Below, one piece after another: positions 20,736 to 31,616 of a stretch of DNA of 64,000 bases. Under the pieces are notes generated by a model that saw only the letters and a program-made list of their open reading frames with translations, searched no databases and was not told the DNA's origin. The stretch is from Heterobasidion occidentale. Taxonomy: Eukaryota > Basidiomycota > Agaricomycetes > Russulales > Bondarzewiaceae. Position 1 is the first letter of the stretch, and the number at the start of each line of letters is the position of its first letter. The stretch spans positions 3,348,001-3,412,000 of the forward strand of contig JBCAQO010000004.1 in assembly GCA_039111635.1 (NCBI GenBank). The letters run 5' to 3'. Both the position numbers and the translations under genes were made by a program.

Positions 20736-22140
20736 ATGATTCGGAATGACCCCCATGCTGTCGGAGAGTACATCGGAAATTGCATTGTCAAATAATCGGT
20801 ATATGAGCGTCCTACGTCGCGTTGCTCTGCCCGCGGAAAGTATACAGATCGTGCGTTGATGTCGTTTATCGCTGATAGGATCGTTGACTTCAAGCCTACG
20901 GCCGAGAAACTGTTCGTCCTTGGCTTGCCTACGGGATCGTCCCCGATCCCGACGTACAACACCTCATCAAGCTCGTGAAGGGTGGCAACCTGTCGCAAGT
21001 GCCTCGAGTCAAGTATGTATATGCGTGACGTGTTTTGATGTTTACGCCACCCGGCGCAGGTTTGAAGACGCGGTGACGTTCAACGTGGATGAGTACGCGG
21101 GTCTGCCGCGGGATCACTCGGAGGCGTACCGTACCTTTATGCTCCGCGAATTCTTCTCGCACAGTGCGGGTTATCTCTGCTTGCTTCACGCCGTTACCGC
21201 TGCATGGCTCGTCCGTCCAGTCGACATCCCGGCCGCGAACGTGAATATCCTCGACGAGAACGATGACGATCTGATAGGCGAATGCAAAGCTGAGATGAAG
21301 GCCCGTGGGGGCATCGAGCTGTTCCTCGGCGGCATCGGCAAAGACGGATACATCGCGTTCAACGAGCTTGGTGCGCATATCTTACTACATCTCTGGCCTC
21401 ATGGGCGTCTCCCTCCGTGACGGAACGGCGCTCCTGACCGCGTCATGCTTTATCGCACAGGCTCGTCGCTCGTTTCGCGCACGCGCATCAAGACGCTCGC
21501 GTACGACACGATCCTCGCGAACGCCCGGTTCTTCGGCGACGACATATCTGCCGTGCCTCGCATGGCGCTGACCGTCGGCGTCGGCACCGTCCTCGACTCG
21601 CGGGAGGTCGTCGTGGTTGTCACTGGCCAAAGGAAGAGCCTGGCGCTCAGTAAGGCTTTCGGTGCGTCCGACGCCTCCCATCGGTGCAGACCGTCCAAAC
21701 CCTGCCCCGTCCGCCCCTGTATCTCGACGAGCAGGAGCAAGGCGATGCTGAGCGAACGAAGCATCCGTGATCACGGACGCGATCTTCAGAGCAGGTTGGC
21801 TCCGGCATCACTTCAATTGCGTGGAATTACAGTGTGGGTGTGTAGGACTGAGCATGTCTGATTTGACAGAGGATAGCGTGGACCATCTCTGGACGTTTTC
21901 GGCGCTCCAGATGCATCCTTGGGCGCTGATCGTCGTCGACGAAGACGCCATCGCCGGTACGTACGCTCCCGCGGTTCCGGTTCTTCCAGAGCGTCGCCTG
22001 AGGTGATGCACGGGGCCACGCAGAGCTCCACGTCAAGACGGTCAAGTACTTCAAGTCCATCGAGCGCGTGCAGGAGGAGGCCGAAGAGGCGCGCGCAGGG
22101 TCTGGAGGAAGGCGACGGCCCGTTGGGCGGCATGGGATGA
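20736..22140 (+). pseudogene. Glucosamine-6-phosphate deaminase (NagB family), apparently frameshifted
   Basis: This enzyme converts glucosamine-6-phosphate to fructose-6-phosphate and ammonia in chitin/GlcNAc catabolism. Motifs in order: MIRNDPHAVGEYIGNCIVK, RIVDFKPTAEKLFVLGLPTG (the substrate phosphate loop), VTFNVDEYAGLPRDH, GGIELFLGGIGKDGYIAFNE, SSLVSRTRIKTLAYDTI, ALTVGVGTVLDSREV and DHLWTFSALQMHPWAL, spread over about seven exons with good GT-AG introns. Problems: exon 1 runs into AAATAATCGG with no GT donor where an intron is required, and one base is missing near 20964 (TYN then an early stop). The conserved NEPGSS has Leu for Pro, and about three residues are missing before EMKARGG. 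The C terminus has a probable further shift. Either a decaying gene or sequence errors. Confidence 0.8.
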
Positions 22141-22589
22141 GTGCTTACATGCGTGGCTATCATTGTCACATACAGTCCAATGCAGAAGTCGACATGCATC
22201 CTACAAAAACTTGAATCTCGGAACATCGGCTCAAGGGCGAAGCAGGTATCATCGCAGCTGCTTGAGTCTTGCTTCCCTAAAGAATGGCGCTGTTTCAACC
22301 ACATACAAGAACCGCGGTGTATCTAACTCGTAGGCCACAACCGGCCGTCATGCATTCATGCGTCATGAGTAAGTCGAGCGACCGGTCTATACAAACCCCA
22401 CAGGCACCAATTTCCATAAATCAAGCATGAGTTCCTTCGTTCGTAGCGAGTTTGCGAGCTTCGTCACGCGCTTCCAAAAGTCCAAGTAAGCCTCCCTACT
22501 CGACACCTCCTTCGCGTTAGCATCCTCCGAGACTTCCACCCCAGTCGATCTGCACAGAAAAAGTCAAACGCTGACCCGGGCTGTGGGGA
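22141..22589. other. Stretch with a possible orphan first exon
   Basis: At 22427-22485 an ATG opens MSSFVRSEFASFVTRFQKS and ends at a good donor GTAAGC, as a fungal first exon would. Nothing that continues it is recognisable, because kinase copy D sequence (minus strand) begins by about 22590. It may be the 5' stub of a gene cut by the kinase rearrangement. Product unknown. Confidence 0.35.
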
Positions 22590-25104
22590 CCAACACTTAT
22601 GGATCGAGGGTAAGATGCCACAAAACAGGATCCATCCCATCTCGTGTGAAGGTGTCGCCTTCATTTTCAGCAACGCAGGTCCGTCTTCGATGTCGTTCAA
22701 AAAGCCGAGCTTCAATAGTCTGCAGAAGGCGTAGCTTTTCGGGTTCTATGACTTTTAAAGGCGGATTCCTGATCACGTCACCGTTCTCATACTGCAAGCA
22801 TACGAAAGGCAAAATCCACAGAAACCTTCATGGTCATGGTGATATTGACGCTTCAACTTCCCCTCCCAATACTCCTCGTTGAGCAGAGCCAAAGCCATAA
22901 AGGGCATGGTCTCAATGTGAGAACTCCCGTCATGACGCGACTGCCTGAAGATCGTCGCCGGCTCCCAGTCGATCAAGAACCCGCGCTTGTCCTCATCGGC
23001 CATGAGATATGACAATTTGGGCTTGACATCCTGGATGCCCAGCTCCCAAAGAGCATAATGGCCTGAGCCCCCTGCGTCAATATTCGTCGACACCAAACCA
23101 AATCAAATCAAACCAAAGAAACACGCACTGCGAATGCAATCAAACGAGGATTTCAAGAACGCCTCGCCTACCGCCGCAGTAATTGGTCTCGGTCGGGAAA
23201 ACACAGCCAGCCGAAGGGTATGAGCAGGACCCCGGCCCTCAGGTGGCTTGAGACCAAGATGATCCCTGATATATCTCGTCGAATATTGGGAAAAGTCGTG
23301 CGCGAAAAGTAGATCCGGACGATGGCCCAGGATATTCGTGTTTGACCCGAGTGTGTACGCCTCGAGACCCTCGGCTTCGTTCAAACGCGATTCCTCCAGC
23401 CAGTAGACCTTCACTATTACCTCTCGACGCTCTTCGGAGGGTCTGAACGCTGTAGTCGCACCGCCAGTCATGGGGTTCTTGCTGCAAGACTTGACCTCGT
23501 CATAACTCTCAGAAGCTGCCAGAGCCGCAGTTCCACAGAATACAGATGCGCCTTGCCCAGCCAAGCCATGCGCTTGATGCACTTGCCGACTCGTATCTTT
23601 CGTGATATCAGTCCACTCGCCTGAAGGGATGGCAAGTGACGGGAGCTCGATATACTTGGCGGGGACCTTCCGAATGCCTCCAGCATATTTCTTGGGAGAA
23701 TGAATGGCCTTGGACCGCGGGTCTAGCGCAGTGTTGAACCCCCAGTTGTCCAGCTCGAACCGCTGGAATGCGAAGAGCAGAATCAAGAAGCGCGGAAGGT
23801 CCTGGACGAAGTTGATACCCTCCGTCTGGATTGCACCTTGTCTGTCGTACCACCATATCCATATTACATCATCTGAGCCAGGATGTAAGAAGGAACCGTG
23901 TACCACGAATCAGAGATCATAAAGTCTCACCGATGAGGAGTAGATTGATTGCGTGGGTGACGCACGGCCTTCGTGACAACATCTCAACGCCATACACTCC
24001 GCACTGTATGATGGGACGTGATACAGTCTCTGGCCTTTCAGCTGCGATTTTTGTATGCTTGAAAGCTGTGCCTGCCGTGCGAACGGTGGGAGTGGCTCGA
24101 CGACCCGAATGGACGGAGTTTGCAGGGATCACTTGCCCTAAACCCGCATATGCGGCAGGCGGCGGATTCGAGATATTTTCGCAAGCTTCGAGCTCGATCG
24201 AGGCGAGTATGCTCGACCAGGCGAAGGTCCTGCGCCGCGATGCTCCATCACAAACATATCCGGCGACGACATCGTCCCATTGCATGCCCCCGCGACCATC
24301 CGGCGTGACAGACTGCGCTGCGGCGAGCGAGACTAACACCACCCCAGGGCTGCGAGAGACCTGGGCACCACGATCTGCCTCGATACATGCGCGATCGCTT
24401 TGGCAGAAAAGGATATTGAGGTCTTCGTTCACACGCCGAGTACCGGCGATATCGATTGTCCGCAGTTTCTTTAGGACATTGTTGGAGAGGTCGACGAACA
24501 GCGCCTGTCTGCTCGTTTCGTCGGGTTTAGATGTATCAGCTACAGATTGAGTGTGAACGCTTGATCTTGCACAGAGTCGGCGAAGGACTCACTAGTTTAT
24601 CAGGCTTTGCTTCATATCCTCGCTGTTGCAGATCGGAAGCACCCCTTCGAGGCATAATTGCAAAACGCTCAAGTCCACATCCTTCAGAGCAGCATTTGGG
24701 TCGACGAGACATCGCACGAGGAAATATGACAGCATGTCATCGCTTTGCACTGTTCATGTTTCTCGAGGTCGTGGGCAATCCAGCTTCTGGCATATCCAGT
24801 CAGTGTATTAACGTGACCGATCCGACTTGTACTCGAAGCAACGTACCTGTGCTCCTTCGTCCCACCACTAGCACCAACGTTGTCAAGGGCTGGTCCCATC
24901 TGATTTCCCTTGAATCAAGTACGGTGTCGCCACACTCGCCGTTGACTGTGCCCTGTGCCCGTCGTTTGCATGCAAGCACGGTACCGTGTGTAGCCAGACA
25001 GCGTGACTTTCCTTCTCAAAAAGTGATCGACGCCGGTCCACTTCGTGGTCAGATTTCCGTTTGCCTCGTACTGATAATTGCACTCAATGTGACCAATATG
25101 CACG
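22590..25104 (-). pseudogene. FunK1 fungal-type kinase copy D
   Basis: Reads from about 25104 leftwards: CNYQYEANGNLTTKWTG, an N-terminal intron with good ends, WIAHDLEKHEQCK, then a large exon ending CGVYGVEMLSRRPCVTHAIN. A further exon (to 23103) holds SDDVIWIWWYDRQGAIQ, VIVKVYWLEESRLNE and ITAAVGEAFLKSSFDC. The catalytic lobe has RGFLIDWEPATIFRQ and QYHHDHEGF. Lesions: one base lost near 24741 (KVDDML becomes KAMTCC), a frameshift near 22830 after YHHDHEGF, and DWEPAT in place of DWELAT. The lobe ends early at about 22590. Parts are nearly identical to plus-strand copy B. Confidence 0.85.
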
Positions 25105-27480
25105 TCACATCGGGTATTAGGGTTGGATCTGATCGGAAATTCCCCAAGAAATCGTGCTTTTCGATTCTGCACACGACATAATCTCCTGTGTTCCACAACC
25201 TGAGTGGCGAATTCCTGATCATGCCACCGTTCTCGTACTGCAAGCATACATGTGGCAAAATACACAGGAAGCCTTCGAGGTCGTAGTGATATTAGTGCTT
25301 GATCTTGCCCTCCTAATACGAATGCTCGAGCAACTCGAGAGCCAAGAATGGCATGGTCTCAAGGCGGGAGGTCCCGTCGTGACTCGACTGTCTGAAGATT
25401 GTCGCCAGCTCCCAGTCGATCAAGAAACTGCGCTCGTCCTCATCGGCCATGAGAATTGACAATCTGGGCTTGACATCCTGGATGCCCAGCTCCCAAAGCG
25501 CATAGTGGCCTGGACCCTCCGCGTCAGCAGCCGTCGACACCGAACCAGACCAAGCCAACCGCGGCAACACGCACCGCGAACGCAATCAAGCCACGCTCTC
25601 ATGAACACCGCGCCGACCACCGCGGTGATGAGTCTCTTTTGGGGACACACGACCAGCCGAAGGACACGAGCAGGACGCCGGCCCTCAGGTGGTTCGAGCC
25701 CAACCCTCTTTCGTATGAAATGAATCCTATCGAACATCCAAAAAAGTCGTGCGCAAAAAGTAGTTCCAGGTGATGACCCAGGGTATTCGTCTCGGGACCC
25801 TTGGCTTCGTTCAAACGCGATTCGTCCTGCCAGTAAATCTTCACTGTTACCTCTCGACGCTCTTCGGACACTTTAGACGCCGTGGCCGCATCCATGGGGC
25901 CACAAGACGCAACCATCTCAGAACTCTCAGAAGTTGCCAGAGCGGCCGTCCCACAGAAAACAGACGTGCCTCGCCCAGCCAGGCCATACGCCCAAATCAA
26001 TTTCAGGCTCGTGTTGATCGTGATTCTGGCCGACTCACCGGCAAATGACGCGAGACTCAGATACTGGGTCGGGACCATCCGATAGCCTCTAACATCTTTC
26101 CTGAGACAATGAATGGCCTTGGACCACGGGTCTAGCACAGTGTTGAACCCCCAGTCCCCGAACTCGAACCGCGGAAACGCGAAGAGCAGAATCAGGAAGT
26201 GCGGAAAGTCCTGGACAAAGTTAATGCCTTCAGTCTGGATTGCACCTTGTCTGTCGTACCACCATACCCACAGAACATCGTCTGAGCCAGGAGATAAACA
26301 AGAATGCAGCGGCAAGAATTAATCCATTGAATCTCACCGATGAGGAGTAAGTTGATTGCGTGGTTAACGCACAGTCCTCGTGCCAGCATCTCAACGCCAT
26401 ACAATCCGCACTGAACGATGGGCGATAAAGTCTTCGGCAAATCAAATGCAAAAGATTCTTTCTTGGGGGTTTTCCCTGCCGTACGAGCGCTGGTAGTGAC
26501 TTGACGACCCGAATGAATGGATCTAGCTGCGGAAGACTATTAATACACGCCATTGCCTGCATCGACAGATTTACTTGGATTCGGCTTCGTACTTGTAATA
26601 CGAGAATAGCTTGGAGTCGGTTCGAAGCGGTCGACCTTCGCAAGGATCACTTGCCCTAGACCCGAATATGTGGCAGGTGGTGGATTCGAGATGTTTGCGC
26701 AAACTTTGCACTCGATAGAGGCGAGTATGCTCGACCAAGGGAAATCCTTGAGCGATGCTCCATCGCAAGCATATTCGGCGACAACATCGTCCCATTGCAT
26801 ACGCCCATCCGGCGCGACTGACTGCGCTGCGGCGAGCGAGACTAACACCACCCCAGGGCCGCGAGAGACCCGGGCACCGCGATCTGCCTTGATATATGCG
26901 CGATCGTTTCGGCAGAAAAGGATGCTGAGATCTTCGTTCGCACACCGAGTACCGGCGACATCAATCGTTCGCAGTTTCTTTAGGACATCGTTGGAGAGGT
27001 CGACGAACAGCGCTTGTCTGCTCTTTTCGTCGGGATTCGATGTGCAGCTACGATTCGTCTTTGAGCGCTTGCTCTTTCTTGCGCCGGGATGAACGGAGCA
27101 CTCACTAGTTCGTCAGCTTATGCTTCATCTGCTTGCTGTTGCAGATAGGAAGTACAGCATCGAGACATGGCTGGAGAACGTTCAGCCTTGTATCCTGATT
27201 GGGATCGACGAGAGGTTGTGTCAGGAAGTGGATCAGCATGTCATCGACTTTGCATCGCTCATGTTTCTCCATGTCGCAGGCGATGCTCATGATGCGGTCA
27301 CCGCTGTCGATCCTAGTAATCAGCTATGTTCTGGGGAATGATAGCAATGTAACGTACTTGGATTCCTCGAATCTTTCACAGGAGGCGGTTGACGATGATC
27401 TCAATTCAAGAGTACGATCCGAAACAGTCGCGTCGGGTATGAGCGCTTCAAAGTACTTTCAGAGTCTGCCAGTCAGGTGC
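25105..27480 (-). pseudogene. FunK1 fungal-type kinase copy E, fused into copy D
   Basis: N-terminal part: MEKHERCKVDDMLIHFL and DAVLPICNSKQ (27105-27290). The middle has VVLVSLAAAQSVAPDGR, CGLYGVEMLARGLCVNHAIN, then DDVLWVWWYDRQGAIQTEG and VTVKIYWQDESRLNE. The catalytic lobe has RSFLIDWELATIFRQSSHD. Lesions: a stop interrupts the linker after AGNGVY, a frameshift near 25700-25735, and a TAG after LLEHSY at 25313. After SDPTLIPD (about 25110) the sequence passes directly into the N-terminal exon of copy D, so the last 100 or so residues and the intergenic spacer are gone. Confidence 0.83.
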
Positions 27481-27689
27481 GTGACTTTTCTGTTTGGTTT
27501 AAGCGCCGGTCCCACCATCGGCCGGGATATGCCTGGTAAAAGATGTCCTTAAGCTTACAGGGCTTCAACTGGTTGCGAACCATAGCAAACCATGGCTTCT
27601 GTCCCTGACGCCCAACCTGTGGCCAGGAGCGGCTGAGATACACTATCAATCGCCATGATGAATGCAATTTTGTCGCTTCAGCATGCGAC

Positions 27690-28215
27690 CAAACCGAACA
27701 AAACATCCAGGTTCTTTGACAGGGTGCACAACGCACATGGCTCTCCGCTCACTGACGAAGAGGGCGCAGCAAGAGAAATCACTCTAGTACGTGCTGCGCA
27801 AATGCACAGAGCAAGACAGAACAAACCGCCAAAACCATCGCGCAGCGTCGTCCGAGTGCAAGGTTGATGGCGTTGATAACGACTCGAGAGGAAAGGAGGT
27901 TGACATGCGAGGGACAGGGGTCTTGACTTTGTTGGATTGCAGCCTGCCGACGAATTGCCATTGGATGTCTGAAGGCAGCTGGCACACACGACCATCAATG
28001 CAAGCCAGTGTGCGGACAGCCAAAGAAATAGTACAAGGAGGCGTACCTGCTGTACCTTTTCTACAAGCTTCTGCCCGTAGTTTTTGCCAAAGTCGCGCTG
28101 GCGAGCGTCGTAGCACACGAGCGTCGGCGCTCACAATGGCGACAACCGGGCAGCTTGTTTCACGCGTTCACGGAAATGGAGCGGAAGAGTCATTGGTCAT
28201 TCGAATTAGTAGTCA
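27690..28215 (-). pseudogene. PLP homeostasis protein (YggS/PROSC family) remnant
   Basis: On the minus strand the stretch DARQRDFGKNYGQKLVEKVQ, then after an intron-like GTACGCC...CAG segment LPSDIQWQFVGRLQSNK, matches the family signature REFGENYVQEL...IKWHFIGxLQSNK. Upstream, FRERVKQAARL resembles the N-terminal helix, but a stop follows and the conserved VAVSK segment is absent. Downstream, NLLSSRVVINAINLALG is in another frame. This family binds pyridoxal phosphate and buffers it in the cytosol. Only about half of a normal 230-residue protein can be traced, so this is a relic caught between kinase copies E and F. Confidence 0.7.
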
Positions 28216-28477
28216 GTCACCCGCAAAACACAATTCGGCCTCGTTTTCAACGTTTTGCAAAGGCAGATGCGGCAATACGGTCTGCACTCAATGATAGGAT
28301 GGTTTGGAGTTGGTCTGAAACCGTCTAGAACACCGACCATTGAGGAAGAATTTGCCTCAAACCAAGGTATGTTGCAGGTGGAAGTTTCAAAGTCTTCGGG
28401 CAGCCTTTAAACTCATTAGAGGAGAGAATGAAGCTACAAATCAATCGTCATATCCAGGACGGTAAGAAGGAAACTGC

Positions 28478-31080
28478 TCAAAAGCCATCAGGCACATACT
28501 GCTTTAGATACAACAAGTGTCCACTCTGTGAATTTGCCGCCATCCTGATATTGGCCCAAAATTCTGCATAAACGTCCATCGGGCTAGGTACCGACGTTGC
28601 TAGTTCCACCCCTGCCTCGATGGCTGCGACTCTGGCCTCAGCAGTGGAGGGCAATTGCCAGTTATTGTCGATGCGCTGTACAAATCGAGGAAATATGGGC
28701 CATTCCCATTCATACGAAGAGGTCGCCTTGGGTATCTGGGTCAGATCCGTTCGCAGATTCCTCAAGAAATCTCGCTTTTCTTTTCTGCAGACGACGTAGT
28801 TTCCCGTGTTCCACGACTTGAGTGGATTCTTGATCATCTTACCGTTCTCGTACTGCAAGCATACATATGGCAAAATCCACAGGAAGCCTTCGAGGTCGTG
28901 GTGATACTGGCGCTTGATCCTGCCCTCCCAATACAACGGCTTGAGCAAATCCAGAGCCATGAATTGCACGGTCCCAGTGCGATCGCACCCATCGTGCTTT
29001 GATTTTCCTTCGATCGTGGCAAGATCCCAGTCCATCAAGAAACCGCGGTTGTTCGAATCAACCATGAGATTTGATAAGCTGGGGTTGACATCCTGAATGC
29101 CCACCCCCCAAAGAGCATGATGGCCTGAACCCTCTACGTCAGAAGTTGTCAACACCAAAGTGAAGCCAAGACACACGCACTGCGGACGCAATCCAACCAT
29201 GCTTTCAGGAAGTCCTCGCTAATCGATTTTGTAATAGGTCTTGGTCCGGGAAACGCGGCTAGTCGAAGGACACGCGATGGACGCCCCAATGATGGCTCGA
29301 GACCAAGATTCCGCCGGATGAATCCTGTCGAGTATTCAGCAAAGTCGTGCGCTAAAAGGAGATCCGGACGATGACCGAGGGTGTTCGTAATTGACACGAG
29401 TGTGTACGCTTCCCTGAGACCCCCGGCTTTGTTCATACGCGATTCCTCCTGCCAGTAGATCTTGACCGTTACATCTTGAGGCACTTTGGAGGGTTTGGAC
29501 GCTGTAGTCGCGCCGCCAGCCATCTCGCCAGAAGACTGCGCCTTGTCAGATCCCTCAGAGGTCGCCAAAGCAGCAGTACCACAAAATACACATGTGCCTC
29601 GCCCAACCAGGCCATGCGCCCGATGCATTTGCCGGCTCGTATCAATCGTGATCCCGGCCGACTCGCCGGCAAGTGTCGGGAAACTGAGAAACATGGTTGG
29701 GACCATCCAAGAGCATCTTGCATCGTTCTTGAGAGAATCAATGGCCTTGGACCGTGGGTCTAACGTAGTGTTGAACCCCCAGTCCTCCAGCTCAAACCGT
29801 TGAAACGCGAAGAGAAGTATGAGGAAGCGCGGAAGATCCTGGACAAAGTTAATTCCCTGAGTCTGAATCGCGCCTTGTCTGTCATACCACCATATCCATA
29901 CAACATCGTCTAGAGCAAGAGATGAGGAAGAACCCCGCGGCAAGAACAAGTTTATTGGATCTCACCGATGACAAGTAGATTAATTGCGTGGTTGACGCAC
30001 GGCCCTCGTGACAGCATTTCGGCCCCAAACATTCCGCACTGAAGGATAGGGAGTTGGGCTTCGTCTATTTTTGGCTTTTTGGACATCGGTTCGCCGCTTG
30101 TGGTTCGATTCCTAAAGAGACTAACATGGGTATTGTGCGCTGCCGATGAATATCAGTAGATATTGCCATGTTCAGGCTAGTGAGCTTACCTGGATATACG
30201 TCCGCATTTATCACTCGAAATTGTTCAAAGCGTGTATCCGCTTCCGCACTTGTCGCTCCGGGGATCTCACGGTCAGGTCGAAGCTTTCCCACATGTCGGC
30301 CTTCGGCATACAGACCTCTCCAAGGTCGGAGTACGCGAAGGGTGGAGACTTCAACTGCTTTGCAGTCGATTTGAACTCGAGTGAAGAGAGTATCTGTGGC
30401 CATGTGAAGTTCTTGGATGGTTTATTCGGAGCAAGATGGTTGAAAGCATCGTCCCATTGCATCTCCTGGTAACGGTCTGATGCCACATCCTGAGCTGCAG
30501 CGAGGGAGACCAGAACTACATAGGGGACATGAGGAGATGGACGGCGATCGTGATTTGCCTGAACGTGTATGGGATCGTTTCTATGAAAAAGTATGCGGAG
30601 GCCGTCATTCGAGGGGCGAACGGTTGGGATCTCGACCCTATGTAGCTTCTCTAGCGCTGAGTTGAAAAATTCAATCAACGGCTTTGATCTGGCCTCTTCA
30701 TCGGGTGGTGAACCGCAACTATGGATTATCTTTGAACGCTTTGATTTTGATGGGAGTGGACGGAAAACTCACTAGTTTATCAGCCGTTTCTTTATCTCCC
30801 TATTGTTGGAGATTGGAAGCACGGCTTCCAGACATGATCGTAAGACACTCGGGTCTGAATCTCCCGAAGCAGCGTGGGGGTTGACGAGACAGCGCATGAG
30901 AAAATACGACAACATATCATCGACTTTGCAGCACTCATGATTCTAGAGGTCTTTCGCAATCCAACTTTTGAACATGGTCAGTCCAGTCAGGTCGGACACG
31001 CAGACGACGTACCTGCAACCGCCGAATTCATCGCTGGCGTCAACGTGGTCAGGTGATGGTCCCATGTGATATGCGCTTCC
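28478..31080 (-). pseudogene. FunK1 fungal-type kinase copy F (best-preserved catalytic part)
   Basis: The N-terminal exon has CKVDDMLSYFLMRCLVNPHA and CLEAVLPISNNREIKKRLIN. The next exon has LRILFHRNDPIHVQANHD and VVLVSLAAAQDVASDRYQ. Two short exons lead to LQCGMFGAEMLSRGPCVNHA, then DDVVWIWWYDRQGAIQTQG, VTVKIYWQEESRMNK and ITKSISEDFLKAWLDCVR. The last exon is intact: RGFLMDWDLATIEGKSKHD, VQFMALDLL, QYHHDLEGFLWILPYV and VYAEFWANIRMAANSQSG, with a stop at 28478. Lesions: TAG replaces Glu in IAKDLEKHE near 30945, and a -1 shift lies near 30270 after WESFDL. It is the most divergent from B and D, so probably an older copy. Confidence 0.83.
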
Positions 31081-31616
31081 GGGGTCGCTTTGAGCAACAC
31101 GCAGACCTTCCGCGGCCCTGCGGGCCCGACGTCGCTCGCTCCGTCAACAACGGTCGGGTATCACATGGATTAGAGTACTAGCAACGCCCGACGATTAAGA
31201 AGCGCACTAAGGCGCGAGTATATACTATGATTGGAATCAGTTCTAGTGGTACACATATTGCAACAACAGCATGGATGGCGAGCCCGACGGTACGTGTGGT
31301 GGACGATGGTGATGGTGATGGTGATGGATGGTGATGATGACGATGCAAGGTAGCTGTGGAGGAGGAGGAAAATAGGAGGAAGGACCAACGAAAGGAGGAT
31401 ACGGAGATCAAGAAACATAAAATGAGTACGGATGAACGAGACAGGGACATGCGGGACAACAACGCCGACCCTGGAGAGCACTGCAGACTCTCTGCCAGCG
31501 GGGAATAAGCTATGATGAGGATGAACAGCGTCATACCCCGAGCGAAACCAGAAACACACAAAGAGAAGGAAAAAGAGGAAGAAGAAAAAGAAACCGACGC
31601 GCATTACCGGATGTGC
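31081..31616. other. Spacer with GGTGAT repeats
   Basis: No gene supported. It contains a short GGTGAT/GATGGT simple repeat at about 31304-31335 and purine-rich runs in 31360-31600, probably the 3' flank of the DUF3295 gene. Confidence 0.5.
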
